64,000 bases of DNA, from the NCBI RefSeq assembly GCF_014207955.1, contig NZ_JACHLK010000007.1, positions 1 to 64,000 of the forward strand, written 5' to 3'. Position numbers and translations under genes: made by a program. Positions within the stretch are counted from its first letter, which is position 1. Each line of letters starts with the position of its first letter. Below the pieces are notes generated by a model. The model had not been told where the DNA came from. It worked only from the letters and a program-made list of their open reading frames with translations, and did no database searches. This DNA comes from Acidovorax soli (GTDB taxonomy: Bacteria; Pseudomonadota; Gammaproteobacteria; Burkholderiales; Burkholderiaceae_C). Positions 36,718 through 45,627 of the stretch are shown here, piece by piece.

Positions 36718-36737
36718 GGCGCGCGCGGGCCCCGTGC

Positions 36738-37664
36738 TCACCTGCCCGCCCGGGGCCCGCGCACGGCGGCGGGTTCGGCCACGATGAGCTGCTGTTCCTC
36801 CACATCCTTCCACAGCATGTCCCGGCGCTTGAGCGCCTCGGAGACCGCCTCGTGGCGCAACTGCGCCACGGCCGAGACCAGCGCATTGCACAGGAAGAAG
36901 GCGGCGGTGTAGGAGTCGAAGGGCGAGGCGTTGGAGGTGCGCACCAGGATGCGTTCGTGCGCCAGTGCCGCCAGGGGTGCCGAGGCGCTGTCGGTGAGGG
37001 CCAGCACCTGGGCCCCGGCCTCGCGAAAGCGCCGGGCCAGCTTCACCGGCCCGCTGGCATAGCGGCGGATGCTGAAGGCCAGCAGCACATCCTCAGGCTG
37101 GATCCAGAGCAACTGGTCGGTGGCGTCCACCGCGCCCGCCCCCAGCTCGTGCACACCGGGGCGGCACATGTTCAGGTGCAGCGCCAGCCAGGCCGCCACG
37201 GGGGCGCTGTTGATCTGCGCGAGCACGAAAACGCGGCCCTTGCCCTGGGCCAGCCGGTTGGCGATGGCTTCGAAGGCCGCCATGTCCAGGCCATCGCGCG
37301 TGGCCGTGATGTTGTGCTGGTCGTGCAGCAGGGCGTCGTCCACGCACTGCTGCAGGCTGCGCCGGGTGCCGATGGTCACGGGCGCGCGCTGCCCGGCCGT
37401 CTGCAACAGGGCCGTGACCTCGGCGCGGGCCTCGCGCTGGGCTTCGGCATAGCTGTCGTAGCCGAGCTTGGCGAACAGCCGCACCACCGTGGAGGCACTG
37501 GTGCCCGTGCGGGCGGCCAGCGAGGTGGCCGACTCCAGCAGCGCATGGGGGTAGTCGCGCTCCAGCGCCTGGGCCAGGGCGCGTTCGCTGGCGGTCAGGC
37601 CGGCGCCCTGGCGGGCCAGCCGCTCAGGCAGCAGGCCATTGGTTGTTTGCAATGGTGATTTCAT
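36738..37664 (-). CDS. MurR/RpiR-family transcriptional regulator
   Basis: A 308-aa regulator with an N-terminal HTH_6 domain (about 20-95, including ATSLAARTGTSASTVVRLFAKLGYDSYAE) and a C-terminal SIS domain (about 130-260), which normally binds a phosphosugar but in several members senses amino-acid-type ligands. The ATG at 37664 is chosen; the longer frame to 37808 would run through the divergent promoter. It faces an M20 peptidase gene across an 86-base gap with nested inverted repeats, so it probably controls both itself and the peptidase-Bug unit. Confidence 0.87.
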   Translation of the reverse strand: MKSPLQTTNGLLPERLARQGAGLTASERALAQALERDYPHALLESATSLAARTGTSASTVVRLFAKLGYDSYAEAQREARAEVTALLQTAGQRAPVTIGTRRSLQQCVDDALLHDQHNITATRDGLDMAAFEAIANRLAQGKGRVFVLAQINSAPVAAWLALHLNMCRPGVHELGAGAVDATDQLLWIQPEDVLLAFSIRRYASGPVKLARRFREAGAQVLALTDSASAPLAALAHERILVRTSNASPFDSYTAAFFLCNALVSAVAQLRHEAVSEALKRRDMLWKDVEEQQLIVAEPAAVRGPRAGR

Positions 37665-37699
37665 TGATGTCCATTTTATGAAAAATGTATTGCAAACAA
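37643..37699. promoter_or_regulatory. Nested inverted repeats between rpiR-like and M20 genes
   Basis: TTGTTTGCAAT (37643-37653) is matched by its exact reverse complement at 37689-37699. Between them CATTTT-ATGA-AAAATG (37672-37687) is a second perfect repeat. The left outer arm lies inside codons 4-8 of the regulator gene, so bound protein would cover its own start. Confidence 0.6.
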
Positions 37700-37750
37700 T
37701 GCGGGTGCATGCAACACTTTCGCCCCACAGCCACTCCGCTTGGGGCGTGG

Positions 37751-38935
37751 ATGACAAAGGAAAACATGCAGGATACCCTTGAAGAAAGCCGTGCCCAGGT
37801 GCGCGCACGCATCCTGGCCTGGCTGGCGGACCAGCAACAGGCCATGCAAGACCTGTTGCAAAAGGTGGTGGACATCGACAGCGGCAGCCGCGACGAAGCC
37901 GGGGTGACCGCGGTGGCCGCCGCGCTGCGCGAGCGGCTCGTGGCCGCGGGCGTGGCGGTCGAATTCGTGCCCGTGCCGGGCTATGGCGTGCTGCTGCAGG
38001 CCCAGGTGCCTGGGCCCACCGAGGGCGCTCCGATCCTGCTCATGGGCCACATGGACACCGTCTACCCCGCAGGCACGGTGGCGCGCCGTCCCTTCCGTGT
38101 CGACGCGGGCCGGGCCTACGGCCCCGGCGTGGCCGACATGAAGTCGGGCCTGGTGATGAATGTCTTCGTGGCCGAGGCCTTTGCGCGCTGCGGCGGGCTC
38201 ACGGCGCCGCTGCGGCTGTTCTTCTCGTGCGACGAGGAGATCGGCTCGCCGGCCACACGCGAGCAGATCATGCAAGCGGCCCGCGGCGCGCGCGCCGTGC
38301 TCAATGCCGAACCCGGCCGCGTGAGCGGCAACCTGGTCACCAGCCGCAAGGGCTCCATGGCCGTGGAATTCGAGGTGGACGGCGTGGCGGCCCACGCGGG
38401 CATCAACCCCGCGGCCGGTGCCAGCGCCATCGCCGCCATGGCGCACAAGATCCTGGCCCTGCATGCGCTGACCGATCCGGCCGTGGGCACCACCACCAAC
38501 GTGGGCGTGGTGCAGGGCGGCATCGTGCCCAACATGGTGGCGCCGCTGGCCAAGGCCGAACTCGACGTGCGCTACACGGCCGAGACCGACCCGGACGAAC
38601 TGTTCGAGCGCGTGCGCGCCATCGTCGAGGCCGAAAGCCTGCCGCGCACCCAAGGGCGTATCACCGGCATGCGCCGCACCCTGCCCATGAAGCCCACGCC
38701 CGATGCGCTGCTGGCGCTGTACCAGCGCGGCGCCGAATCCCTGGGCTTTGCTGTGCAGGGCGAGTTCACCGGCGGCGCGGCCGACAGCGGGCTCACGGCC
38801 TCGGTCGGCGCGCCCACGCTGTGTGGCACCGGCCCCGTGGGCGGCCACCCGCACACCGAGCGCGAGTACTGCGAGCTGTCCACCCTGGTGCCACGCGCCC
38901 AGGCCGTGGCACTGGCCATCTTCGAACACCCCTGA
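37751..38935 (+). CDS. M20-family metallopeptidase, carboxypeptidase G2-like
   Basis: A 394-aa zinc peptidase. The metal-binding residues are in GHMDTVY, GVADMKSG, CDEEIGS, LNAEPGR and GGHPHTE, the set seen in Pseudomonas carboxypeptidase G2 (glutamate carboxypeptidase). The dimerisation (lid) domain is in the middle (about 200-310). There is no signal peptide in the chosen form. The start could be the ATG at 37751 or the ATG at 37766, which follows AAAGGAAAAC. It would release a C-terminal glutamate-like residue from acyl or peptide conjugates. It lies 26 bases before a Bug binding protein and is divergent from an RpiR regulator. Confidence 0.88.
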   Translation: MTKENMQDTLEESRAQVRARILAWLADQQQAMQDLLQKVVDIDSGSRDEAGVTAVAAALRERLVAAGVAVEFVPVPGYGVLLQAQVPGPTEGAPILLMGHMDTVYPAGTVARRPFRVDAGRAYGPGVADMKSGLVMNVFVAEAFARCGGLTAPLRLFFSCDEEIGSPATREQIMQAARGARAVLNAEPGRVSGNLVTSRKGSMAVEFEVDGVAAHAGINPAAGASAIAAMAHKILALHALTDPAVGTTTNVGVVQGGIVPNMVAPLAKAELDVRYTAETDPDELFERVRAIVEAESLPRTQGRITGMRRTLPMKPTPDALLALYQRGAESLGFAVQGEFTGGAADSGLTASVGAPTLCGTGPVGGHPHTEREYCELSTLVPRAQAVALAIFEHP

Positions 38936-38961
38936 CGTCCAACGATCCGAGAGCAGACCCC

Positions 38962-39963
38962 ATGAACCCCTTGCTGCAACCCAACCGCCGCCACATCCTC
39001 AACGCCGGGCTCGGGCTGGGCCTCGCGGGCCTGGCACCGCTGGCTGCCCAGGCCGACGAGAAATTCCCCGCGCGCCCCATCACCCTGGTCGTGCCCTTCC
39101 CGCCCGGGGGCTCGGTGGACATCATGGCGCGCCAGTATTCGGAGCCGCTGTCGCGCATCCTGGGCGTGCCCATCGTGGTGGAAAACCGCGCCGGCGCCGG
39201 CGGGTCGGTGGCCTCGCTGGCCGTGGCGCGCGCCAAGCCCGATGGCTACACGCTGGTCGTGTCGTCGCAAAGCAGCCACCTGGCCAACCCGCTGACCCAA
39301 CCGAAAGTCGGCTACGACCCGGTCAAGGATTTCGAGAACATTGCCATCCTGGGCCGCCAGCCCAATGCGCTGGTGGTGCACGCGAGCCTGCCCATCAAGT
39401 CGGTCAAGGAGTTCGTCGAGTACGCGAAGAAGAACCCCGGCAAACTGAACTATGGCAGCGGCGGCATCGGCAGCATGGGCCAGCTCAACGTGGAGATGTT
39501 CAAGGCCGTCACGGGCGTGTTCACCACCCACATCCCTTACCGCGGCGGCACACCGCTGATCACCGCCGTGCTGGCCAACGAGGTGCAATTCATCCTCGAT
39601 AACCTGGTGATCATGCTGCCGCATGTGCAGTCGGGCAAGGTGCGCGCCCTGGCCGTGGCCTCTGACCAGCGCCTGCCGCAGCTGCCCGACGTGCCCACCA
39701 TGGCCGAGGCGGGCTACCCCGAGCTCAACCTCACCTCGTGGACCGGCCTGGCCGCACCCGGTGGTACCCCCGAGGCCATCGTGCAGACCCTGCACAAGGC
39801 CGTGCGCCAGGCCGCGATGGCGCCGGCCATGGTGGCCAACCTCAAGGAGCGCGGCGTGATCGTGCCCGAGGAAATGAGCCCCGCCGCCTTCGAGAAGATG
39901 ATGGCCGAGCGCATGGTGAAGTTTGGCGACGTGGTGCGCAAGGCCGGCATCACCGCCGAGTGA
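38962..39963 (+). CDS. Bug/TctC-family tripartite tricarboxylate substrate-binding protein
   Basis: A 333-aa periplasmic binding protein of the Bug family. The N-terminus [16 protein letters not shown] is a plausible Tat signal, cleaved near AQA. The mature start [23 protein letters not shown] and the motif [14 protein letters not shown] are the family hallmarks. No TctA/TctB permease genes are adjacent, which is common for Bug proteins in this family of bacteria. Its partner peptidase suggests a ligand related to the peptidase product or substrate. Confidence 0.92.
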   Translation: MNPLLQPNRRHILNAGLGLGLAGLAPLAAQADEKFPARPITLVVPFPPGGSVDIMARQYSEPLSRILGVPIVVENRAGAGGSVASLAVARAKPDGYTLVVSSQSSHLANPLTQPKVGYDPVKDFENIAILGRQPNALVVHASLPIKSVKEFVEYAKKNPGKLNYGSGGIGSMGQLNVEMFKAVTGVFTTHIPYRGGTPLITAVLANEVQFILDNLVIMLPHVQSGKVRALAVASDQRLPQLPDVPTMAEAGYPELNLTSWTGLAAPGGTPEAIVQTLHKAVRQAAMAPAMVANLKERGVIVPEEMSPAAFEKMMAERMVKFGDVVRKAGITAE

Positions 39964-40013
39964 TGGTCCTGCCGGAGAGCAGGGCGGTGGCCGGGAATGG
40001 GACAATAGCGCCC

Positions 40014-41060
40014 ATGACTGCAGCCGCCCCCACCAACACCCTCACCATCACCCGCCCCGACGACTGGCACCTGCACGTGCGCGACGGGGAGCCCCTGCGC
40101 ACCGTGGTGCCGCACACGGCCGCCCAGTTCGGCCGCGCCATCATCATGCCCAACCTGCGCCCGCCCGTGACCACGGCCGAGCAGGCCCTGGCCTACAAAC
40201 AGCGCATCCTGGCCGCCGTGCCCGCGGGCGTGCAGTTCGAGCCGCTGATGACGCTGTACCTGACCGACAACCTGCCGCCCGAGGAAATCGTGCGCGCACG
40301 CGCGGCCGGCGTGGTCGCCGCCAAGCTCTACCCCGCTGGCGCCACGACCAACAGCGACGCCGGCGTGACCGACCTGCGCAAGATCTACAAGACGCTCGAA
40401 GCGATGCAAAAGAGCGGCATGCTGCTGCTGGTGCATGGCGAGGTGACCAGCAGCGACATCGACCTGTTCGACCGCGAGGCCGTGTTCATCGAGCAGCAGC
40501 TGATCCCGCTGCGCCGCGACTTCCCCGAGCTCAAGATCGTCTTCGAGCACATCACTACCAAGGACGCGGCCGACTATGTGAACGCGTCCGACCGCTTCAC
40601 GGCCGCCACCATCACGGCGCACCACCTGCTGTACAACCGCAACGCCATCTTCATCGGCGGCGTGCGCCCGCACTACTACTGCCTGCCCGTGCTCAAGCGC
40701 GAGACGCACCGCGTGGCCCTGGTGCAGGCTGCCACCAGCGGCAGCGCCAAGTTCTTCCTGGGCACCGACAGCGCGCCGCACCCCGCCCACCTCAAGGAAC
40801 ACGCCAGCGGTTGCGCCGGCTGCTACACCGCCCATGCGGCGATGGAGATGTACGCCGAGGCTTTCGACAACGCAGGTGCCCTGGACAAGCTCGAAGCGTT
40901 CGCCAGTTTCAACGGTGCCGACTTCTACGGCCTGCCGCGCAATACCGGCACCATCACGCTGCGCCGCGAATCATGGACGCCACCGGACAGCTTTGCCTTC
41001 GGCGAGGCCGAGCTCAAGCCCCTGCGCGCGGGCGAAGCGCTGCCGTGGCGGCTGGTCTAG
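40014..41060 (+). CDS. pyrC: Dihydroorotase, class II
   Basis: A 348-aa zinc enzyme of de novo pyrimidine synthesis, forming dihydroorotate from carbamoyl aspartate. Metal ligands are visible in WHLHVRDG, the carboxylated Lys in [26 protein letters not shown] and the catalytic Asp in GTDSAPH. Length and sequence match the class II (E. coli PyrC) type. The frame is open back to 39738, but the ATG at 40014 matches the family N-terminus. It overlaps the next gene by 16 bases. Confidence 0.96.
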   Translation: MTAAAPTNTLTITRPDDWHLHVRDGEPLRTVVPHTAAQFGRAIIMPNLRPPVTTAEQALAYKQRILAAVPAGVQFEPLMTLYLTDNLPPEEIVRARAAGVVAAKLYPAGATTNSDAGVTDLRKIYKTLEAMQKSGMLLLVHGEVTSSDIDLFDREAVFIEQQLIPLRRDFPELKIVFEHITTKDAADYVNASDRFTAATITAHHLLYNRNAIFIGGVRPHYYCLPVLKRETHRVALVQAATSGSAKFFLGTDSAPHPAHLKEHASGCAGCYTAHAAMEMYAEAFDNAGALDKLEAFASFNGADFYGLPRNTGTITLRRESWTPPDSFAFGEAELKPLRAGEALPWRLV

Positions 41061-41803
41061 AAGCCATCGACTGGGCTGCCGCCTGGCTGGCCCCGTACCG
41101 GGCTGCCGGACAAGAGGTGGCAGAGCATGTGCTGGCGCAAGGGGCTCCCGTGTACCAGGCACTGCAGTGTGCGGCGGCGCCAGTGCAGTTCGCGCCCCAG
41201 GATGACCTGCCTGAAGGTGCGGCCTACGAGCAGCACATCTTCGACACTGGCCGCGTGCCCACGCGCGATAACCTGCACGACTTCTTCAATGGCCTGGTCT
41301 GGCGGCAGTTTCCGCTGGCCAAGCGGCGGCTGAACGCGTTGCAGGCCGGCGCCATCGCCGCGCACGGCATTGGTGCGGTGCGCGGCCCGCTGCGCGATGC
41401 GATCACCGTGTTCGACGAGAACGGCGCCCTGCTTGATGCGCCCGAGCCCCTCTGGCAGGCGCTGCAGGCGCGCGAGTGGTCCCGGTTGTTCGTGGACCTG
41501 CGCCCGCTGTGGCGCGAGGCGCGGCTGCTGCTTTTCGGCCATGCGCTGCTGGAAAAACTGGTGGCGCCGCGCAAGCCCATCGTCGCGCATGTGTACCGGG
41601 TGCAGTGCGCTATGGATTCCGTAGCGGATGCCGACGCCTGGCTGGCGCAGCAGATCGGTCCGGAGCACTGGGCCACCAAGCCCTTCACGCCGCTGCCGGT
41701 GCTGGGTGTGCCCGGCTGGTGGCCGGCCAATGAAGACCCGCAGTTCTATGCCGATGCACAGGTGTTCCGTCCCCCGCGCACCGTGTCGGACAAGGCGCCT
41801 TAA
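41045..41803 (+). CDS. DUF3025-family protein
   Basis: A protein of about 252 aa that I recognise as the uncharacterised DUF3025 family from [33 protein letters not shown] and [14 protein letters not shown]. It is soluble, and no catalytic motif is known to me. No ATG fits; I propose the GTG at 41045 within the end of pyrC, giving a 16-base overlap. The gene is clearly co-transcribed with pyrC, and this pairing is common in relatives as I recall. Confidence 0.75.
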   Translation: MAAGLEAIDWAAAWLAPYRAAGQEVAEHVLAQGAPVYQALQCAAAPVQFAPQDDLPEGAAYEQHIFDTGRVPTRDNLHDFFNGLVWRQFPLAKRRLNALQAGAIAAHGIGAVRGPLRDAITVFDENGALLDAPEPLWQALQAREWSRLFVDLRPLWREARLLLFGHALLEKLVAPRKPIVAHVYRVQCAMDSVADADAWLAQQIGPEHWATKPFTPLPVLGVPGWWPANEDPQFYADAQVFRPPRTVSDKAP

Positions 41804-41899
41804 TTCCCGTCGGCGACTGTGTGATAAGGGTGCTTTTCGCGATTCGCCCTACCATACCGCGACGGGACACTGCGGCATGCGGACCCTGGGTGGGTGGCG

Positions 41900-41926
41900 C
41901 TTGAATCGCGCGGACCCACCCCCCAT
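41900..41926 (+). promoter_or_regulatory. Sigma-32 heat-shock promoter of htpX
   Basis: CTTGAA (41900-41905) and CCCCAT (41921-41926) with 15 bases between them match the sigma-32 consensus, and the bases after CCCCAT (CTA) also fit. It lies 42 bases before the htpX ATG, as expected for a heat-shock gene. A transcription start near 41933 is predicted. Confidence 0.75.
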
Positions 41927-41967
41927 CTAGACCGCAGTTCCTTGTCTACCCACGGAGAGCACAGAAC

Positions 41968-42843
41968 ATGAAGCGGATTATTTTGTTTGTACTGACCAAC
42001 CTGGCCGTCGTTGTCGTGCTGGGGGTGGTGGCGAGCCTGCTGGGCGTGAACCGCTACCTCACGGCCAACGGGCTCAACCTGGGCGCGCTGCTCGGCTTTG
42101 CGCTCATCATGGGCTTTGGCGGCGCGATCATCTCGCTGCTCATCAGCAAGCCCATGGCCAAGTGGACCTCGGGCGTGCGCGTGATCGACGGCTCGGGTTC
42201 GCCCGACGAGCGCTGGATCGTCGAGACCGTGCGCAAGTTCGCCGACCAGGCCCAGATCGGCATGCCCGAAGTCGGCATCTTCGAGGGCGACCCGAATGCC
42301 TTCGCCACGGGCGCGTTCAAGAACTCGGCGCTGGTCGCGGTGTCCACCGGCCTGCTGCAGGGCATGACGCGCGAAGAGGTCGAGGCCGTGATCGGCCACG
42401 AGGTGGCCCACATCGCCAACGGTGACATGGTGACCATGACGCTGATCCAGGGCGTGATGAACACCTTCGTGGTGTTCCTGTCGCGTGTCATCGGCTACGC
42501 GGTGGACAGCTTCCTGCGCAAGAACGACGAGAACAGCTCGGGCCCCGGCATCGGCTACTACGTGACCACCATCGTGCTCGACATCGTGCTGGGCTTCGTG
42601 GCCGCCATGATCGTGGCCTGGTTCAGCCGCCAGCGCGAGTTCCGCGCCGACGCAGGCGCTGCGCAGCTCATGGGCCGCCGCCAGCCCATGATCAACGCCC
42701 TGGCCCGCCTGGGCGGCATGCACCCGGGCGAGTTGCCCAAGAGCGTGGCCGCCATGGGCATTGCCGGTGGCATCGGCAAGCTGTTCAGCACCCACCCGCC
42801 CATCGAGGAGCGCATCGCTGCGCTGCAAAACAAGCAGGGTTGA
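41968..42843 (+). CDS. htpX: Heat-shock membrane protease HtpX
   Basis: A 291-aa M48 zinc metalloprotease of the inner membrane that degrades damaged membrane proteins. Two N-terminal membrane helices (about 3-25 and 31-52) precede the zinc site HEVAH (about 143-147); two further helices lie around 150-220, and the third ligand Glu is in [10 protein letters not shown]. The ATG at 41968 has GGAGAGC upstream. A sigma-32-type promoter precedes it and a strong terminator follows. Confidence 0.95.
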   Translation: MKRIILFVLTNLAVVVVLGVVASLLGVNRYLTANGLNLGALLGFALIMGFGGAIISLLISKPMAKWTSGVRVIDGSGSPDERWIVETVRKFADQAQIGMPEVGIFEGDPNAFATGAFKNSALVAVSTGLLQGMTREEVEAVIGHEVAHIANGDMVTMTLIQGVMNTFVVFLSRVIGYAVDSFLRKNDENSSGPGIGYYVTTIVLDIVLGFVAAMIVAWFSRQREFRADAGAAQLMGRRQPMINALARLGGMHPGELPKSVAAMGIAGGIGKLFSTHPPIEERIAALQNKQG

Positions 42844-42873
42844 TGCAGGGGGCGGTGCCCCCGAAGGAAAAAG

Positions 42874-42912
42874 AAAACGCCGCCGGATTCGCATCCGGCG
42901 GCGTTTTTCTTT
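42874..42912. terminator. Bidirectional terminator between htpX and the SDR gene
   Basis: A 15-bp perfect stem (42874-42888 with 42893-42907) has loop TCGC. T-runs follow on the plus strand and A-runs precede it, so it can stop both convergent genes. Confidence 0.88.
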
Positions 42913-42920
42913 CTTGGCGC

Positions 42921-43619
42921 TCAGCCTGCGTAGGCGGGGGCAGCGCTGGAAAGGGACTGCTTCACATGGCGTGTGGTGTCGTCCGCCAGCACTTCGGCCA
43001 GGCCCGCCTCCACGCCCTGCAGTGCCAGACGTGCCACGTCGAGCGGGGCGGCCTTGGGGGCGTCCAGACCACGGGTCATGTCGGTGTCCATGTAGGCCAC
43101 GTGCAGGCTGCTCACCTGTGTGCCCTGGGCGCGCAGTTCGTTGCGCAGCCCGTTGCTCAGCGACCAGGCGGCCGCCTTGGACGCGCTGTAGGTGGCCACA
43201 CCGGGAATCGTGAGCCAGCTCAGCACCGACAGCACGTTGAGCACCGCGCCGCCGCCGTTGGCCTTCAGCACCGGGGCAAAGGCCTGGGCCACGGCCCAGG
43301 GGCCGAAGAAATTGGTCTCGAACTCGGCGCGGGCTGCTGCCATGGCATCGGGGGAGCCCAGGAAGCTCGATCCGCGTGAGATGCCGCTGTTGTTCACCAG
43401 CAGCGTCACGTCGGGGCAGGCGGCCACGGCGGCGGCGATCTGGGCGGGGTCGGTCACGTCCAGCTGCACGGGCACCACGCCCGGCAGGGTGACGGTCGAT
43501 GGGTTGCGCGCTGCGGCGTAGACCTTGCGCGCACCGGCGGCCAGTGCCGCCTGGGCAAAGGCCAGGCCCAGGCCGCGGTTGGCGCCGGTGATGAAGACGA
43601 CGGAGTTCTGGAGTTGCAT
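42921..43619 (-). CDS. Short-chain dehydrogenase/reductase (SDR)
   Basis: A 232-aa classical SDR with cofactor motif TGANRGLG (about 11-18), NNSG (about 79-82), a Ser near VLNVLSVLSW and the catalytic YSASK. It would use NAD(P)H on an unknown alcohol or ketone. It starts at the ATG at 43619 with AAGGA upstream and follows a thiolase by 52 bases. With the divergent TetR regulator, the pair forms a small regulated CoA-metabolism unit. Confidence 0.88.
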   Translation of the reverse strand: MQLQNSVVFITGANRGLGLAFAQAALAAGARKVYAAARNPSTVTLPGVVPVQLDVTDPAQIAAAVAACPDVTLLVNNSGISRGSSFLGSPDAMAAARAEFETNFFGPWAVAQAFAPVLKANGGGAVLNVLSVLSWLTIPGVATYSASKAAAWSLSNGLRNELRAQGTQVSSLHVAYMDTDMTRGLDAPKAAPLDVARLALQGVEAGLAEVLADDTTRHVKQSLSSAAPAYAG

Positions 43620-43671
43620 GGAAGCGGTCCTTGGTGAAGAGTAGAAATAAAGAAGAGAAATGGCGCGGCGG

Positions 43672-44805
43672 TCACAGCGCCTGTAGCACCGTGGCAATGC
43701 CCTGGCCGCCGCCGATGCATTGCGTGGCCAGCGCGTAGCGCCCGCCCTGGCGCTGCAGCAGGGCTGCCGCCTTGCCGGTGATGCGTGCGCCCGTGGCACC
43801 CAGCGGGTGGCCGATGGCCATGCCGCCGCCGTCGAGGTTGATGGTTTCGGGCTTGAGGCCCAGTTCGCGGATGCAGGCCAGCGCCTGGGAGGCAAAGGCT
43901 TCGTTGATCTCCACCACATCCAGCTCGGCCGCGGTGATGCCGGCGCGCTCCAGGGCCTTGCGCGATGCGGGAATCGGGCCGAGGCCCATGAAGGCCGGGT
44001 CCACGCCCGCCGTAGCCATGGCCACGATGCGGGCCAGTGGTTGCAGGCCATGGCGCGCCGCATAGGCCTCGCTGGTCACGAGCACGGCGGCGGCGCCATC
44101 GGTCAGTGGTGACGAGGTGCCGGCCGTGACCGTACCCGTCTCGCGGAACGCGGGTTTGAGCCCGGCCAGTGCTTCGGGCGAGGTGCCGGGCCGGATGCAG
44201 CCGTCCTCGGCCACCACCTGGCCATCGGCCAGGGTGATGGGCACGATCTCGCTGCGCAGCAGGCCGGCCTCGCGTGCGGCAGCCGCCTTGCGGTGCGATT
44301 CAAAAGCCAGTTGCTCTTGGTCGCTGCGCGAAACCGCATAGCGCTCAGCCACGTTCTCGGCCGTCTCGCCCATGGAGATGTAGGCGTCGGTCTCTTCGTA
44401 CAGCACGGGGTGGGGCGAGAACGTCAGGCCACCCTGCGGAACCATGGTCATCGATTCCACGCCCAGGCACAGGTAGGCCTCGCCCAGCCCGGCCTCGATC
44501 TGCGCAGCCGCGATGTGCACGGCCGACATGGACGAGCCGCAAAAGCGGTTCACCGTCATGCCGCTGACCTCGTGCGGCAGGCCGGCCAGCAACGAGGCGA
44601 TGCGCGCAATGTTGTTGCCCTGCGCGCCCTCGGGGTAGGCGCAGCCGGCGATCACATCGTCCAGCGTGGCGGGATCGATGCCGGTGCGTTGCACCAGGTC
44701 CCGGAGGACTTCGGCGGCCAGGGTGTCGGGCCGCACCGTGGCCAATGCGCCCTTGCGGGCGAAATGGAAGGGGGTGCGGGCGTACGCGGAGATCAGGGCT
44801 TTCAT
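43672..44805 (-). CDS. Thiolase (acetyl-CoA C-acetyl/acyltransferase)
   Basis: A 377-aa thiolase with Cys89 in VNRFCGSS, His333 in [11 protein letters not shown] and Cys363 in CIGGGQG, so all catalytic residues are present. It is distinct from the FadA at 2367-3572, and whether it is degradative or biosynthetic is not certain from sequence. The ATG at 44805 is used; a TTG at 44811 is a longer alternative. It is divergent from the TetR gene, and two operator-like repeats lie in the gap. Confidence 0.9.
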   Translation of the reverse strand: MKALISAYARTPFHFARKGALATVRPDTLAAEVLRDLVQRTGIDPATLDDVIAGCAYPEGAQGNNIARIASLLAGLPHEVSGMTVNRFCGSSMSAVHIAAAQIEAGLGEAYLCLGVESMTMVPQGGLTFSPHPVLYEETDAYISMGETAENVAERYAVSRSDQEQLAFESHRKAAAAREAGLLRSEIVPITLADGQVVAEDGCIRPGTSPEALAGLKPAFRETGTVTAGTSSPLTDGAAAVLVTSEAYAARHGLQPLARIVAMATAGVDPAFMGLGPIPASRKALERAGITAAELDVVEINEAFASQALACIRELGLKPETINLDGGGMAIGHPLGATGARITGKAAALLQRQGGRYALATQCIGGGQGIATVLQAL

Positions 44806-44826
44806 GGGCAAATCCCGGTTGGTTAA

Positions 44827-44866
44827 ATGTCGATTGACATGAATAAATATAAATGTCGATCAACAT
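44827..44866. promoter_or_regulatory. Paired operator-like repeats between thiolase and TetR gene
   Basis: ATGTCGATTGACAT (44827-44840) and ATGTCGATCAACAT (44853-44866) are near-identical, each with partial dyad symmetry (ATGT...ACAT), 26 bases apart. They fill the gap between the divergent thiolase and TetR genes and are the expected TetR binding sites. Confidence 0.65.
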
Positions 44867-44896
44867 GTAAAATATGTCAAGCAGCAGGAGGCAACC

Positions 44897-45478
44897 ATGA
44901 AAGTGACAAGGGCGCAGGCCGAGGCCAACCGCGAACGCATCGTGGATGTGGCAGGCGAGTTGTTCCGCGAAAAAGGTTTCGACGGCATTGGCCTGAACGA
45001 GCTGATGCAGGCCGCGGGGCTGACGCGCGGCGGCTTCTATGGCCATTTCGAGTCCAAGGACGAACTGGCCAGCCTGGCCTGTGAGCGCGCACTCGCGGCC
45101 AACAACCACTATTGGGAGGAGCTGGCGGCCAAGCCGCCGGCCGAGGCACTGCAGGCGCTGGTGGGTTTCTACCTGTCGGACCAGCACTGCCAGCACATGG
45201 CCCATGGCTGCGCGATGGCCGCGCTGGCCGGCGACGTGGCCCGTGCCGGCCCGGCTCTGCAGGGGCCCTTCGAGGCCGGGGTCGAGAATTTTCTGCAGGT
45301 GCTGGAACCGCTGGTGCGAGGCCAGGGACCGGCCGAGCGCAGGGAGCAGGCCCTGGCCACCTTGTCGCAGCTGGTGGGGGCTCTGGTGCTGGCGCGGGCC
45401 GTGCAGAGCCCGGAGCTGTCGAAGGATCTGCGCGCTGCGGCGGGGGCCGTGGTGATGAGGGAGCGAGCGGTCGGGTGA
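44897..45478 (+). CDS. TetR-family transcriptional regulator
   Basis: A 193-aa repressor. The HTH (about 10-55) reads RERIVDVAGELFREKGFDGIGLNELMQAAGLTRGGFYGHFESKDEL, the pattern of the TetR group often found near SDR and alcohol or acyl genes. The C-terminal ligand domain contains CAMAALAGDVAR. AGGAGGCAACC precedes the ATG. It is divergent from the thiolase-SDR pair and probably represses them and itself through the repeats at 44827-44866. Confidence 0.88.
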   Translation: MKVTRAQAEANRERIVDVAGELFREKGFDGIGLNELMQAAGLTRGGFYGHFESKDELASLACERALAANNHYWEELAAKPPAEALQALVGFYLSDQHCQHMAHGCAMAALAGDVARAGPALQGPFEAGVENFLQVLEPLVRGQGPAERREQALATLSQLVGALVLARAVQSPELSKDLRAAAGAVVMRERAVG

Positions 45479-45530
45479 TCCGGGTGGATTCTGCCTGCCA
45501 GCCGTGGGGATGGCGGGGGGCCGATGGGGC

Positions 45531-45558
45531 TCAAGTTGGCGTCATGGAATGACGATAT
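45531..45558 (+). promoter_or_regulatory. Possible sigma-28 (FliA) promoter of the chemoreceptor gene
   Basis: TCAAGTTG (45531-45538) and GACGATAT (45551-45558) each match six of eight bases of the FliA -35 and -10 elements, with 12 bases between (11 is ideal). It lies 69 bases before the receptor ATG. Confidence 0.4.
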
Positions 45559-45627
45559 AAGGGAAAACCCGGGTTATTGCCCTTGCACTGCCCGGAGCAC
45601 CATTGACCCCAGGAGTTGATTCCCACC

